DNA from: Gammaproteobacteria bacterium
GTDB taxonomy: Bacteria > Pseudomonadota > Gammaproteobacteria > Pseudomonadales > Azotimanducaceae
Direction of reading: 5' to 3'
NCBI GenBank assembly: GCA_028821515.1
Contig: JAPPGA010000048.1
Span: 1-56,440, forward strand
DNA length: 56,440 nucleotides
Part shown: positions 8,701-16,642 of the stretch, piece by piece
Layout: every line of letters begins with the position of its first letter
Position numbering within the stretch: position 1 is the first letter of the stretch
The notes under the pieces: generated by a model
What the model was told of the DNA's origin: nothing
Databases searched by the model: none
What the model saw: the letters and a program-made list of their open reading frames with translations, nothing else
Program-made: the position numbers and the translations under genes

Positions 8701-10971
8701 TCAATCTCCGAGCTTTACGCGCCATTGGATCACCCCTGCCAGGTTCGAGAAGTCGTCGCGCCAGACGCGGCGACTCTCGGGATCCAGTGCCGACCAGCCT
8801 TCGCCGAGCGAGAGCTGTTCGAGCCTCTCGCCGTCCCGCGCGATGGCCACCCAACGCGACGGCGCGCTCGCCGGGTCACTATCGCCACCAGCCTTGTCAC
8901 GGCGTCCCAATAGCGCGGTAAGGCCCAGTTCCTCGGCAATTCCCGCCACGACAGGTTCCAGGTTGAGCATGCGGTTCGAGATGTGCAGCAGCAGCACGCC
9001 TCGGTCTTTGAGCTTGCGCATGTACATTCCGACCGCTTCCCTGGTCAGCAGGTGCACGGGGATGGCGTCGGACGAAAAAGCGTCGATTATCAGGAGATCG
9101 AAACTCCCATCCGGTTCCCGAGCCAGGGTGAGGCGGGCGTCGCCCAGCACGATGTCTGCCGATGGGTCGTGCGTGGAGAGCATGTCGAAGTAGCCGCTCT
9201 CCGTGGCCATCCATGCGACCAGCGGGTCGATCTCGAAGTACCGCCAGGTGTCCCCGGGACGCCGGTAGTAGGCGAGCGCGCCAGTCCCGAGGCCCACCAA
9301 TCCGGTGCGTTGGCGGTCCATTGCGGCCTGCGGCGCAGGGATGACGGCAGCTACGGGGCTTGCCGACGTATAGTAGTCGGCGGGTTCGATGGAACCGTCG
9401 TCCTTCATCCACTGGCCGCCGTGATTCGTGGTGCCGTGTATCAGGCTGCGCGTCCGCGGGTCTTCCGATTCGACGATGCGGTACACGCCGAAGAAGCTGC
9501 GCCCGCTCCAGACCGTGTCGTCGTGGCTCCATTCCTTCTGGCCCGCAATCAACAGGGCCGCGATGCAGAACGCAAATCCCAGCGGACGAACCTGCCTTGC
9601 AAGAACAAACAGCGCGAAGACTCCGAGCGCGCCGGCGAAGACGATAAAGGGCAAGGGCAGATCCGCCCATTCGGTGAACCATCTGCCTCCCACCAGGACG
9701 GCGAGAATGAGCGCGGCGAGAACGATATCGCGCACGCGCCAGAGCGTTCCCCGGCCCATACCGCGAAGTGCATTGTCTACGGCGGAGGCGGATCCCTGTG
9801 CAAGTGCCCCCTTCCGGTTCGGCAGCAGTGCCGCCGCCAGCACGAGGCTTAGGGGGTACTCCAGTACCGCATCGAACACCAGCGGTGCGACGAGGGCCAC
9901 GAACACGCCCCCGACGAGTCCGCCGATGGCCACGAAGAGGTAGAACTCGGTCAGGAACCGGGCGTCAGGGCGGTATCCGGCCAGGGCGGCGTGGCAGGCC
10001 GTCGCGATGAAGAAGAAGGCAACGAGATGTAGCGGGAGGAATACGCTTGCGGGCTCGCGCCAGGGGAACAGGGCTGCCAGTATCACGAGTCCGAACGCCA
10101 TGCAGCGAACCGCAAGCCAGGAAGGAATGAGCGGGCGGCGCGCGAAGGCATTGACGAAACTCAGCAGGTAAAGCGTCAGCGGGACGACCCACAACAGTGG
10201 TACCGAGGCGATATCGGTGCTGATGTGGCCGGTCACGCCGAGCAGCAGGGCCGACGGAACGGCGCTGTACGCCAGCCAGGCTGCGCGATGCCGCCAGCCT
10301 GGCGCGAAACCGTCTCGCGCGGGAGCAGTTGGACGTGTCCGTCCGGAACTGCCCCACACGCTGACGCCGCAACCTGCGATGCAGGCGGCCAGGATGGCGA
10401 ACCCGAGCGTCCACGCAAGCGCCTGTCCCCGTGTCCCGACCAGCGGTTCGATGACGAACGGGAACGCCAGCAGGACCGCGACGCTTCCGAGGTTGCTCGC
10501 CGCGTAGAGGAAATAGGGATCGGATGCGTGCGGGTGGCCCGTGCGGGAGAACCAGCGTTGAATGAGCGGCGCCGTGGTGGCGACGGCAAAGAACGGCGCA
10601 CCGATGGAGACTGCGAGCAGACCCAGGAGCCATAGCGAGGGGGTCGCGTCCGGGTCCGGTTGCCAGCCCTCGGCGATACCGATGGGCAGGGCTATTGCCG
10701 CCGCGACGAGCACGCAGAAATGCGCGATACATTGGCTGCGGGACCCAAGATGGCGCGTCACCAGGTGCGCGTAGCCGTATCCGCAAAGCAGTGCCGCCTG
10801 GAAGAACACCATGGCGGTATTCCAGACCGATGGCGAGCCGCCGAGCAGGGGCAGGACCATCTTCGTGAAGAGGGGCTGGATCCAGAACAGGAGCGCGGCA
10901 CCCAGGAACATGGTTGCGGTGAAGAGCCACAGCTGCGCGTCCGGCGCGAAGGTGGTCCTCTCGTTATTCAT
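8701..10971 (-). CDS. Fused MFS-like membrane protein / spermidine synthase-like domain
   Basis: A 756-residue fusion. The N-terminal two thirds hold about a dozen or more hydrophobic helices beginning FTATMFLGAALLFWIQPLF, typical of the fused MFS/spermidine synthase family. From about residue 500 a Rossmann methyltransferase-like domain follows: LVGLGTGALAYY (nucleotide loop), YFEIDPLVAWMA, and LLIIDAFSSDAIPVHLLT, the spermidine-synthase DAF(S/T)SD region. Known families of this architecture are abundant in proteobacteria, but the substrate is unproven. It sits 36 bp after the ZIP transporter on the same strand, so it may be in its operon. Confidence 0.88.
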   Translation of the reverse strand: MNNERTTFAPDAQLWLFTATMFLGAALLFWIQPLFTKMVLPLLGGSPSVWNTAMVFFQAALLCGYGYAHLVTRHLGSRSQCIAHFCVLVAAAIALPIGIAEGWQPDPDATPSLWLLGLLAVSIGAPFFAVATTAPLIQRWFSRTGHPHASDPYFLYAASNLGSVAVLLAFPFVIEPLVGTRGQALAWTLGFAILAACIAGCGVSVWGSSGRTRPTAPARDGFAPGWRHRAAWLAYSAVPSALLLGVTGHISTDIASVPLLWVVPLTLYLLSFVNAFARRPLIPSWLAVRCMAFGLVILAALFPWREPASVFLPLHLVAFFFIATACHAALAGYRPDARFLTEFYLFVAIGGLVGGVFVALVAPLVFDAVLEYPLSLVLAAALLPNRKGALAQGSASAVDNALRGMGRGTLWRVRDIVLAALILAVLVGGRWFTEWADLPLPFIVFAGALGVFALFVLARQVRPLGFAFCIAALLIAGQKEWSHDDTVWSGRSFFGVYRIVESEDPRTRSLIHGTTNHGGQWMKDDGSIEPADYYTSASPVAAVIPAPQAAMDRQRTGLVGLGTGALAYYRRPGDTWRYFEIDPLVAWMATESGYFDMLSTHDPSADIVLGDARLTLAREPDGSFDLLIIDAFSSDAIPVHLLTREAVGMYMRKLKDRGVLLLHISNRMLNLEPVVAGIAEELGLTALLGRRDKAGGDSDPASAPSRWVAIARDGERLEQLSLGEGWSALDPESRRVWRDDFSNLAGVIQWRVKLGD

Positions 10972-11007
10972 GCCGCGTCCAGCTGTCCTCGCACCGTTTG
11001 CGGCAAA

Positions 11008-11604
11008 TCAGAACAGCATCTCGCCTGTGAGGGCGAGTGCGAACCCGAGCACGGCACCCAGTGGCGGGGCCCAGTGTCGCGCGAGCCTTGCCTGGGGAGC
11101 GATATCCTGGAACGTGAGATAGAGGATGCCCCCGGATGCGAAGAGCATGATCGAACCGAGCACCGCATCCTGATCGGCCAGCCAGAACCAGCCGATCACC
11201 CCGCACACCGGGCCGAGGAGAGCAAGCACCACCATCAGGCTCAGCGCCCTCGGGCGGCTGAACTGGCTGGAACCGAGTTCACGCCAGGCGTTGAAGCCCT
11301 CGGGAAGGTTCTGCAGGCCGATGAGGAACGCGAGGAGGATTGCGCCTTCGGCGTTCGCCGCGAACATGCCGCCGAGCGCCAGCGATTCGGGCAGGAAGTC
11401 GGCCGCCATGGCGCTGAACTGGGGGACAGGTCGATTCCGCTTGGCCTGGATTCGGTCGACCGCCATGAATGCGATACCCCCGCCAAGCAGCAGCGCGATG
11501 GCCGCCAGCGGACTCGGCAGGCGTTCGATCCCTTCCGGCACCAGCACGAGGGCGACGGCGCCCACCAGCACGCCACCGCCGAAGGCGATGACGAAGTGGC
11601 GCAA
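11008..11604 (-). CDS. ZIP-family divalent metal transporter, N-terminus uncertain
   Basis: A ZIP (zinc/iron permease) protein: GLQNLPEGFNAW is the metal-site motif of TM4 (HNxPEG type), and GDI-like segments and a C-terminal ALTGEMLF helix fit the family. The TTG at 11604 opens inside the first cytoplasmic region. The same frame remains open upstream to the TAA at 11740-11742 and encodes a convincing missing first helix (LLLWTTLAGACIPVGAGLAH), but without ATG, GTG or TTG. A CTG at 11718 is the only plausible initiation codon for the full protein of about 236 residues. The preceding TAA is the stop of the aspartyl protease gene, which is in the same frame. Likely inner-membrane import of Zn, Fe or Mn. 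Confidence 0.8.
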   Translation of the reverse strand: MRHFVIAFGGGVLVGAVALVLVPEGIERLPSPLAAIALLLGGGIAFMAVDRIQAKRNRPVPQFSAMAADFLPESLALGGMFAANAEGAILLAFLIGLQNLPEGFNAWRELGSSQFSRPRALSLMVVLALLGPVCGVIGWFWLADQDAVLGSIMLFASGGILYLTFQDIAPQARLARHWAPPLGAVLGFALALTGEMLF

Positions 11605-11739
11605 CTCCTCTTCCAGCCACCGGGGCCGAATGTGTTCGATGTGCGCGAGTCCGGCGCCGACGGGTATGCAGGCGCCGGCCAGCGTAGTCCAGAGCAGCAG
11701 TTCAAGGAAACGGGTCAGGGCGGACCTGTGGGACGAGAA

Positions 11740-12138
11740 TTACCTGGTTCGAGATGAGTCGTGAGCCCGACTGATTGCCCCGGACAACATGAACGCGTCC
11801 ACGGGAATGAGTCGTCCGTTCACGGGGTCAATATCAAGGCTGAAGATCTCCAGGGTAACGGCGCCGAGCAGCGGCTGTGCGCCCTCATCCCAGAACACGA
11901 CCGGTGAGATATCCTCTTGACCCTCAAGCCGAATCCATGTTCTTCCGAAACCCCGCTCAACCCGGCTGCCGTCGGCCAGGACAAACGAGCGGACGCCATG
12001 CGGCACCACGCCCAGTCGCTCGAGGACCGAAGCCGGCAGGACCGTGTACGTGGCCCCAGAGTCGACCATGGCCTCGACGGTCTCGTATTCATGACCTTCC
12101 GGATCGGCCACTTGAATCGGAACTGTGAAGGTACCCAT
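11740..12138 (-). CDS. Clan AA (retropepsin-like) aspartyl protease
   Basis: A 132-residue single-domain aspartic protease of the retroviral-type clan AA; such proteins act as dimers, each giving one Asp. The active-site loop is VDSGATYTVLP with the catalytic Asp at residue 26, and a hydrophobic-hydrophobic-Gly-like closing segment follows (PLLGAVTLEIF). There is no signal peptide. ATG 12138 is chosen because AGGAAG lies just upstream; the longer frame from 12186 lacks such a site. Its stop codon is in frame with the following ZIP gene. Small proteases of this type are common, and their substrates are mostly unknown. Confidence 0.82.
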   Translation of the reverse strand: MGTFTVPIQVADPEGHEYETVEAMVDSGATYTVLPASVLERLGVVPHGVRSFVLADGSRVERGFGRTWIRLEGQEDISPVVFWDEGAQPLLGAVTLEIFSLDIDPVNGRLIPVDAFMLSGAISRAHDSSRTR

Positions 12139-12244
12139 GTGCTTCCTGTTCTTGAGCCAACGCCGAAGGTGCGGGTGCGTGGCCAACGTGCGGGCGTGAG
12201 ACTACTACGCCCGGGGTGCCGCTCCAAGCGGGCTCCGGCCGCGG

Positions 12245-12274
12245 TTGACCTCGTCAGAAGGATTCTGCTGTCAT
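12245..12274 (+). promoter_or_regulatory. Candidate sigma-70 promoter for acyl-CoA dehydrogenase
   Basis: TTGACC (12245-12250) is a 5/6 match to the -35 box, and TGTCAT (12269-12274) a 4/6 match to the -10 box with an 18-bp spacer. It lies about 50 bp upstream of the ATG at 12327, in a divergent intergenic region. Weak by itself. Confidence 0.3.
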
Positions 12275-12326
12275 AGCCTGCGCCGATGCCGCCCGCGTAC
12301 ACGCGTTTTCTTAAAGGTCCCGCACC

Positions 12327-13472
12327 ATGCCGATGATTCTCAACGAAGAGCAGAACATGCTCAAAGACACGGCGAAGGAGTTCTGCACCGAAAGGGCGCC
12401 CATCGGCCAGCTCAGGAAACTGCGTGACGATGCCGACCCCGACGGTTTTGATCGCGATGTTTGGGCATCGATGGTGGAACTCGGCTGGGCGGGAATACCC
12501 TTTCCGGAACAGTTCGGTGGACTTGACTTCGGCTACAAGGGGCTCGGAGTCGTCACGGAAGAGACGGGACGCACGCTGGCGGCGAGTCCGTTGTTCGCAA
12601 GCGTCTGGGTATGCGGCACAGCGTTGAACATCGGCGGCAGCGACGCACAGAAATCGGCGTTGTTGCCCCGGGTCGCATCCGGAGAACTACTGCTGGCGTT
12701 GGCGCTGGAAGAGTCCCACCGCCACGACCCGTACGGGATAGCGACGACCGCTGAACGCTCCGGGAATGGCTATGCGCTGACGGGATCGAAGACCTTCGTC
12801 CTGGATGGGCATGTCGCCGACAGGCTCATCGTCGCGGCGCGCACGGCGGGCGCTACGGGAGAGCGGGATGGCATCACGCTGTTCCTGGTCGCACCCGACG
12901 CCCCCGGCGTCGAAATCACCCGCACGACCATGGTCGACAGCCGCAACGCCGCGAATATCGCGTTCACCAACGTCCCGGCTGGTGCCGATGACATCGTCGG
13001 CGAGGTGGGGAAGGGCGCGGACGTGCTGGACCCGACTCTCGATATCGCCCGCATCGGCATCGCGGCGGAAATGCTCGGTTCGACCCAGGAGTGTTTTGAC
13101 CGGACCATCGCGTACCTCAAGGAGCGCGAGCAGTTCGGGGTGCCGATCGGTTCGTTCCAGGCGCTCAAGCACCGCGCGGCCAACATGTTCTGCGAAATCG
13201 AGCTATCGAAGTCCGTGGTGCTCGAAGCATTGACGGCCCTCGACGAGGAACGCGAAGAAGAGGAAGTGGCGAAGCTCGCGAGCCTGGCCAAGGCAAAGGT
13301 AGGCGAGACTTTCCACACGGTTTCCCGGGAAGGCATCCAGATGCACGGCGGTATTGGCATGACCGACGAGTTCGATATCGGGTTCTTTATCAAGCGGTCT
13401 GCCGTGACGGAACAGACGTTCGGCGACGTCAACTACCACCGCAATCGCTACGGTGAGTTGGAAGGCTACTGA
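12327..13472 (+). CDS. Acyl-CoA dehydrogenase family protein
   Basis: A 381-residue flavoprotein of the acyl-CoA dehydrogenase fold: N-terminal helices (LNEEQNMLKDTAKEF), LGWAGIPFPEQFGG, middle beta domain (LALALEESHRHDP, GSKTFVLDGHVAD), and C-terminal helical domain with YLKEREQFGVPIGSFQALKH and IQMHGGIGMTDEFDIGF. The C-terminal catalytic motif of medium-chain enzymes (YEGT) is absent; that segment reads TEQTFGDVNYHRNR, as in acyl-CoA dehydrogenases linked to steroid or branched-acid breakdown, some of which act as one half of an alpha2beta2 enzyme. No partner dehydrogenase gene is adjacent. Its last 7 bases overlap the convergent lipoprotein gene. Confidence 0.9.
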   Translation: MPMILNEEQNMLKDTAKEFCTERAPIGQLRKLRDDADPDGFDRDVWASMVELGWAGIPFPEQFGGLDFGYKGLGVVTEETGRTLAASPLFASVWVCGTALNIGGSDAQKSALLPRVASGELLLALALEESHRHDPYGIATTAERSGNGYALTGSKTFVLDGHVADRLIVAARTAGATGERDGITLFLVAPDAPGVEITRTTMVDSRNAANIAFTNVPAGADDIVGEVGKGADVLDPTLDIARIGIAAEMLGSTQECFDRTIAYLKEREQFGVPIGSFQALKHRAANMFCEIELSKSVVLEALTALDEEREEEEVAKLASLAKAKVGETFHTVSREGIQMHGGIGMTDEFDIGFFIKRSAVTEQTFGDVNYHRNRYGELEGY

Positions 13473-14305
13473 AACGTTGTCGGGGCCTTTCTTTCGACAG
13501 GTTCGTGGCTTTTCCTGATCTCAAGCGCCCGAACGGTGGCTGCGTCGCCGCGTTCATTCAGGGCTGGCAAGCTGGTGAGCACAAGACCGAGAATCTCCAC
13601 TTGCGCCGCTACGCCGTATATTCGCGCAGCCTTCTGCCCAAGTTCTTCCGGCGGCACCAGGTCGGGCCACATCTCGGACAGACCTTCAATACGCTCGACG
13701 ATCGGATCGAAGACCTCGTGCGGTGTTGCCCCCTTCGCCCAGGATAGAGCTATTTGCGTGAACCCGTAGGCGTCCTGGTATTCGTGGGCGTTCGAGAGCT
13801 TTCCGTCGACGACTCCGATCGCGTATTCGGCAGCGGCCTCGCGCAACAGTGCGACGGTGACGTCGACGATCATCGCCGGAGAGGTCTGAACCGCCGCTTC
13901 GGTCCGCGCCATCGCGGCAGCGAGCTTTGCGTACGCCGCGCTGACGGCGGCCGCGTCCTCGCCCTCGGAGGCCAGGGCATGGGCCGCGAGCTCGTCACCG
14001 AATCCGATGGTGTTTCGAGCCGTGAATTCGTGTTCCATGCCCGCATAGAGTTCGTCGGTCGGGTGCTTGGAATGGCTGCGTGCCGCGTCCAGCGCGCCAA
14101 GCCCATAGAGTTCGCGACCGACCAGAAGGTGGCCGCGCATCAGGCCCAGCCGCACGAGGTACTCCGTGTCGCTCAGTGCGGCTGGCGCTTCAACGCCCTG
14201 TTCCGGGGACGCCTCCGGTTCGGAGGGGGAGACCGCTTCGCCGCAACTCCATAGTCCGATAAGCCATATGGCCGCAATGGAGCAGCGCGTGGGGTTCTTC
14301 GTCAT
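13466..14305 (-). CDS. Predicted lipoprotein of unknown function, downstream of iron-binding protein gene
   Basis: A 279-residue protein with an N-terminal hydrophobic segment and lipobox LWSC (Cys21), hence probably lipid-anchored. After a Pro/Glu-rich linker the protein is mostly helical, with conspicuous His/Glu/Tyr clusters (MRGHLLVGRELYGLG; HSKHPTDELYAGMEHEF) that could bind metal. It loosely recalls imelysin/EfeO-type helical iron-uptake proteins, but I cannot identify it with a known family. It begins 20 bp after the ferric-binding protein gene on the same strand, so co-transcription and an accessory role in iron uptake are inferred. No clear ribosome-binding site is visible, consistent with coupling to the upstream gene. 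Confidence 0.7.
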   Translation of the reverse strand: MTKNPTRCSIAAIWLIGLWSCGEAVSPSEPEASPEQGVEAPAALSDTEYLVRLGLMRGHLLVGRELYGLGALDAARSHSKHPTDELYAGMEHEFTARNTIGFGDELAAHALASEGEDAAAVSAAYAKLAAAMARTEAAVQTSPAMIVDVTVALLREAAAEYAIGVVDGKLSNAHEYQDAYGFTQIALSWAKGATPHEVFDPIVERIEGLSEMWPDLVPPEELGQKAARIYGVAAQVEILGLVLTSLPALNERGDAATVRALEIRKSHEPVERKAPTTFQ

Positions 14306-14325
14306 CTAGTGAAAAGGCCGCCGGT

Positions 14326-15375
14326 TTACTGCCAGCCGGCCTTGTCGAAGGCCATGACCGCCAGCGCCTGGTTGGCGCCGAGCACGGAGGCGTTCACGGC
14401 GTCCTCCTTGAAGATGCCAAGTTGAGCGACCGGTCCCGTTGCCTCGCCGACGACCGGATACTCGTTATTGCCTTCCGCAAATAGACGTTGGGCGAAGTCG
14501 CTGGTCAGGTATTCGAGAAACCTGACCGCGTTGGCGCGGTTGGGCGCATGGCGCGCAACGCCGGCCCCGCTGATGTTGACATGGGCTCCGCGGTCATCCT
14601 GGTTGGGAAACAGGACGCCGATGCTGTCGACCACGGCCTTGTCGGCAGGATCTTCGGAGGCCATGAAGCGGCCGATGTAGTAGGTATTGGCGATGCTCAC
14701 GTCGCACTCGCCGGCCGCCACCGCGCGCAACTGGGCCCGGTCGTTGCCCTGGGGTGAACGCCGGAAATTGGCCACGACGCCGGTTGCCCATTGCTGCGCG
14801 GCATCTTCGCCGTGGTGCTCGATCAACGAACCGAGGAGCGACAGGTTATAGATGTTCCCCGACGAACGCATGCAGACCTTGTCCTGGAGGCGCGCATCGA
14901 CGAGATCCTCGTATCGGCTGATGTCGTCCGGCAGGCCCTGGGCCCTGTTGTAGACGATCACGCGGGCGCGTTTCGACAGCCCGAACCACAAGCCATCCGG
15001 CTCGCGCAGATGCGCAGGCACGCGCGCATTCAGGACGTCGGAGTCGACGTTCTGGAACACGCCTTCCCGGGCGGCCCGCCAGAGCCGGCCGGCATCCACG
15101 GTGATTAGCATGTCCGCCGGGCTGAACTCGGCTTCGTTGACGATTCGCTCGATGAGGCCGTCGCTTCCGCCCTCGATGAGGTTCACCTTGATGCCGGTGT
15201 CCTCGGTGAAGCGCTCGTATAACTGAAGATCGGTATCGTAGTGGCGGGCGGAATAGACGTTCACGACCTCCTGCACGGGTGGAGGTTCCGTCCCGGCGGT
15301 CACAACGAAGCCGCATGCAACGAGGAGCAAGACCACGGAAGCAGGAACCGTTCGCATACTGATAGTCATTCGCAT
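14326..15375 (-). CDS. fbpA: Ferric iron ABC transporter periplasmic-binding protein (FbpA/FutA-like)
   Basis: A 349-residue periplasmic Fe(III)-binding protein. A signal sequence (VPASVVLLLVACGFVVTAG) is followed by VVNVYSARHYDTD, the signature start of FbpA/FutA proteins. The tandem tyrosines of ANTYYIGRF are the conserved iron ligands near the hinge. It delivers Fe(III) to the permease at 16643 and the ATPase at 15499. Two ATGs (15375, 15357) could start it; the second still gives a full signal peptide and would leave a Fur-like site just upstream. Separated by 123 bp from the ATPase gene, so it may also have its own promoter. Confidence 0.92.
   Translation of the reverse strand: MRMTISMRTVPASVVLLLVACGFVVTAGTEPPPVQEVVNVYSARHYDTDLQLYERFTEDTGIKVNLIEGGSDGLIERIVNEAEFSPADMLITVDAGRLWRAAREGVFQNVDSDVLNARVPAHLREPDGLWFGLSKRARVIVYNRAQGLPDDISRYEDLVDARLQDKVCMRSSGNIYNLSLLGSLIEHHGEDAAQQWATGVVANFRRSPQGNDRAQLRAVAAGECDVSIANTYYIGRFMASEDPADKAVVDSIGVLFPNQDDRGAHVNISGAGVARHAPNRANAVRFLEYLTSDFAQRLFAEGNNEYPVVGEATGPVAQLGIFKEDAVNASVLGANQALAVMAFDKAGWQ
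15360..15374 (-). promoter_or_regulatory. Candidate Fur box at start of fbpA
   Basis: TGATAGTCATTCGCA matches the 7-1-7 Fur consensus TGATAAT-N-ATTATCA at 11 of 14 informative positions. It overlaps the first ATG of fbpA and lies just upstream of the second. A more AT-rich stretch (15376-15402) follows. Fur itself is encoded at 53830. Weak motif; regulation by Fur is inferred mainly from gene function. Confidence 0.35.
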
Positions 15376-15498
15376 TTGGTAGTGATTCCGATTCTAATTC
15401 AATGGTGGCTCAACCGGAACCCTCTATTTCGAGTCGGAGCGCCGCAGACGGGTCGGCCTGCAGCGCCCGCCCGTACCGGGCTGCCCGCGCCGGGATGC

Positions 15499-16545
15499 TT
15501 ATCCGTCCGTTGCCGCGTAGACGAAAGTGCCGGACCGATCCAGCTTCACGGTAACGGGGTCGCCAACACGGATGCCGTCCCTGTCCTCGATGCTTGCGCG
15601 CAACGTCTCGCCATTCGACTGGACCAGCACGAGGTAACGGTCCCCCAGGAAACGTATATCCTCGACCCGGCCGTCTGCGGCCGACGGCTCGGACACCCGT
15701 TCCAGGGCGACCGCGTTCGGCCGTACCAGGACATCCACGGTATCGCCTGGCACGGTTTCTTCGCATGGCCAGTCGAGCCGCCCGAATGCCGTCGTCACAC
15801 AGCCTGTTTCGGCCGTGCCCTCGAGATGCTGTGCCTGCCCGAACAGGCCAGCTACCGCCCGGCCCGCCGGACGGTGCCAGACCTCATCCGGCGTCTCGAC
15901 CTGGACGATGCGTCCGTGGTCCATTACTGCGATCCGGTCAGCCAGCTCAAGCGCCTCCTCGGGGTCGTGGGTCACGATCACCGTAATGCCGCCGGAATTC
16001 CGAAGCGCCCGCCGCGCATCCTCGCGCAGGGCCCGGCGCAAGGTGGCGTCCACATTGGCGAACGGCTCGTCAAGCAGCATCACGCGGGGTGCCGGGGCCA
16101 GTGCTCGAGCCAGGGCGACGCGTTGCTGCTGCCCGCCGGACAGGGTGTCCGGATAACGCGCGGAGAACTCGCCCAGGCCCACGGCATCGAGATTCGACTG
16201 CGCGACGGTTCGGCGTTGAGGCGGGTTCAGTTCGTGAAGGCCGTAGGCGACGTTTTCCAGTGCGGTCTTGTGCGGAAACAGCACTTGCTCCTGGAACACG
16301 AGCCCTACCGGCCGGTGCTCCGGCGCCGTGGCCGTGCCGGATCCGCTCAACACGTCGCCGTCTAGACGAATCTCGCCGGCCTGGATTCGCTCGAGACCCG
16401 CGGCCAGGCGCAGCAGCGTGCTTTTGCCGCTGCCGGAAGCCCCGAGCAGGCAGGTGATCTCGCCCGGCTCGGCGGTGAACGTCACGCGCTTGAGGACTTC
16501 ATCGCCTCCAAAGCGGTGACTGACGCCCCGGAATTCCAAGCTCAT
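15499..16545 (-). CDS. fbpC: Ferric iron ABC transporter ATP-binding protein (FbpC-like)
   Basis: A 348-residue cytoplasmic ATPase powering Fe(III) import. Walker A is GASGSGKST, the signature [15 protein letters not shown], Walker B VMLLDEPFANVD, and the H-loop VTHDPEEAL. The C-terminal extension of about 110 residues is the TOBE-type domain of the FbpC/PotA class. ATG 16545 gives MSLEFRGVSHRFGG, the expected family start; the longer open frame to 16662 runs through the divergent promoter region. It is transcribed away from the permease gene, from a shared 97-bp intergenic region. Confidence 0.92.
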   Translation of the reverse strand: MSLEFRGVSHRFGGDEVLKRVTFTAEPGEITCLLGASGSGKSTLLRLAAGLERIQAGEIRLDGDVLSGSGTATAPEHRPVGLVFQEQVLFPHKTALENVAYGLHELNPPQRRTVAQSNLDAVGLGEFSARYPDTLSGGQQQRVALARALAPAPRVMLLDEPFANVDATLRRALREDARRALRNSGGITVIVTHDPEEALELADRIAVMDHGRIVQVETPDEVWHRPAGRAVAGLFGQAQHLEGTAETGCVTTAFGRLDWPCEETVPGDTVDVLVRPNAVALERVSEPSAADGRVEDIRFLGDRYLVLVQSNGETLRASIEDRDGIRVGDPVTVKLDRSGTFVYAATDG

Positions 16546-16585
16546 GGCGCATGCAGTATACGCACACCGGCAGTTCCGCTCCGAC

Positions 16586-16610
16586 TGGCGCGATCCTGTG
16601 AGTCGCGCCA
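16586..16610. repeat. Perfect inverted repeat in divergent fbpC/fbpB intergenic region
   Basis: TGGCGCGA (16586-16593) and TCGCGCCA (16603-16610) form a perfect 8-bp inverted repeat around a 9-bp spacer. It sits between the divergent starts of the iron ATPase and permease genes and does not resemble a Fur box. It may be an operator or a leader hairpin. Confidence 0.4.
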
Positions 16611-16642
16611 CAATCGAAGGACTATTGTTTCCAACTGCGCGG

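Noticed and set aside
9965-10930. A second frame on the same strand within the MFS-spermidine synthase fusion
   Set aside because: Out-of-frame shadow of the membrane domain with unnatural composition.
10660-11757. A 365-codon plus-strand frame opposite the ZIP and spermidine-synthase genes
   Set aside because: No motif or signal; the minus-strand genes show clear families.
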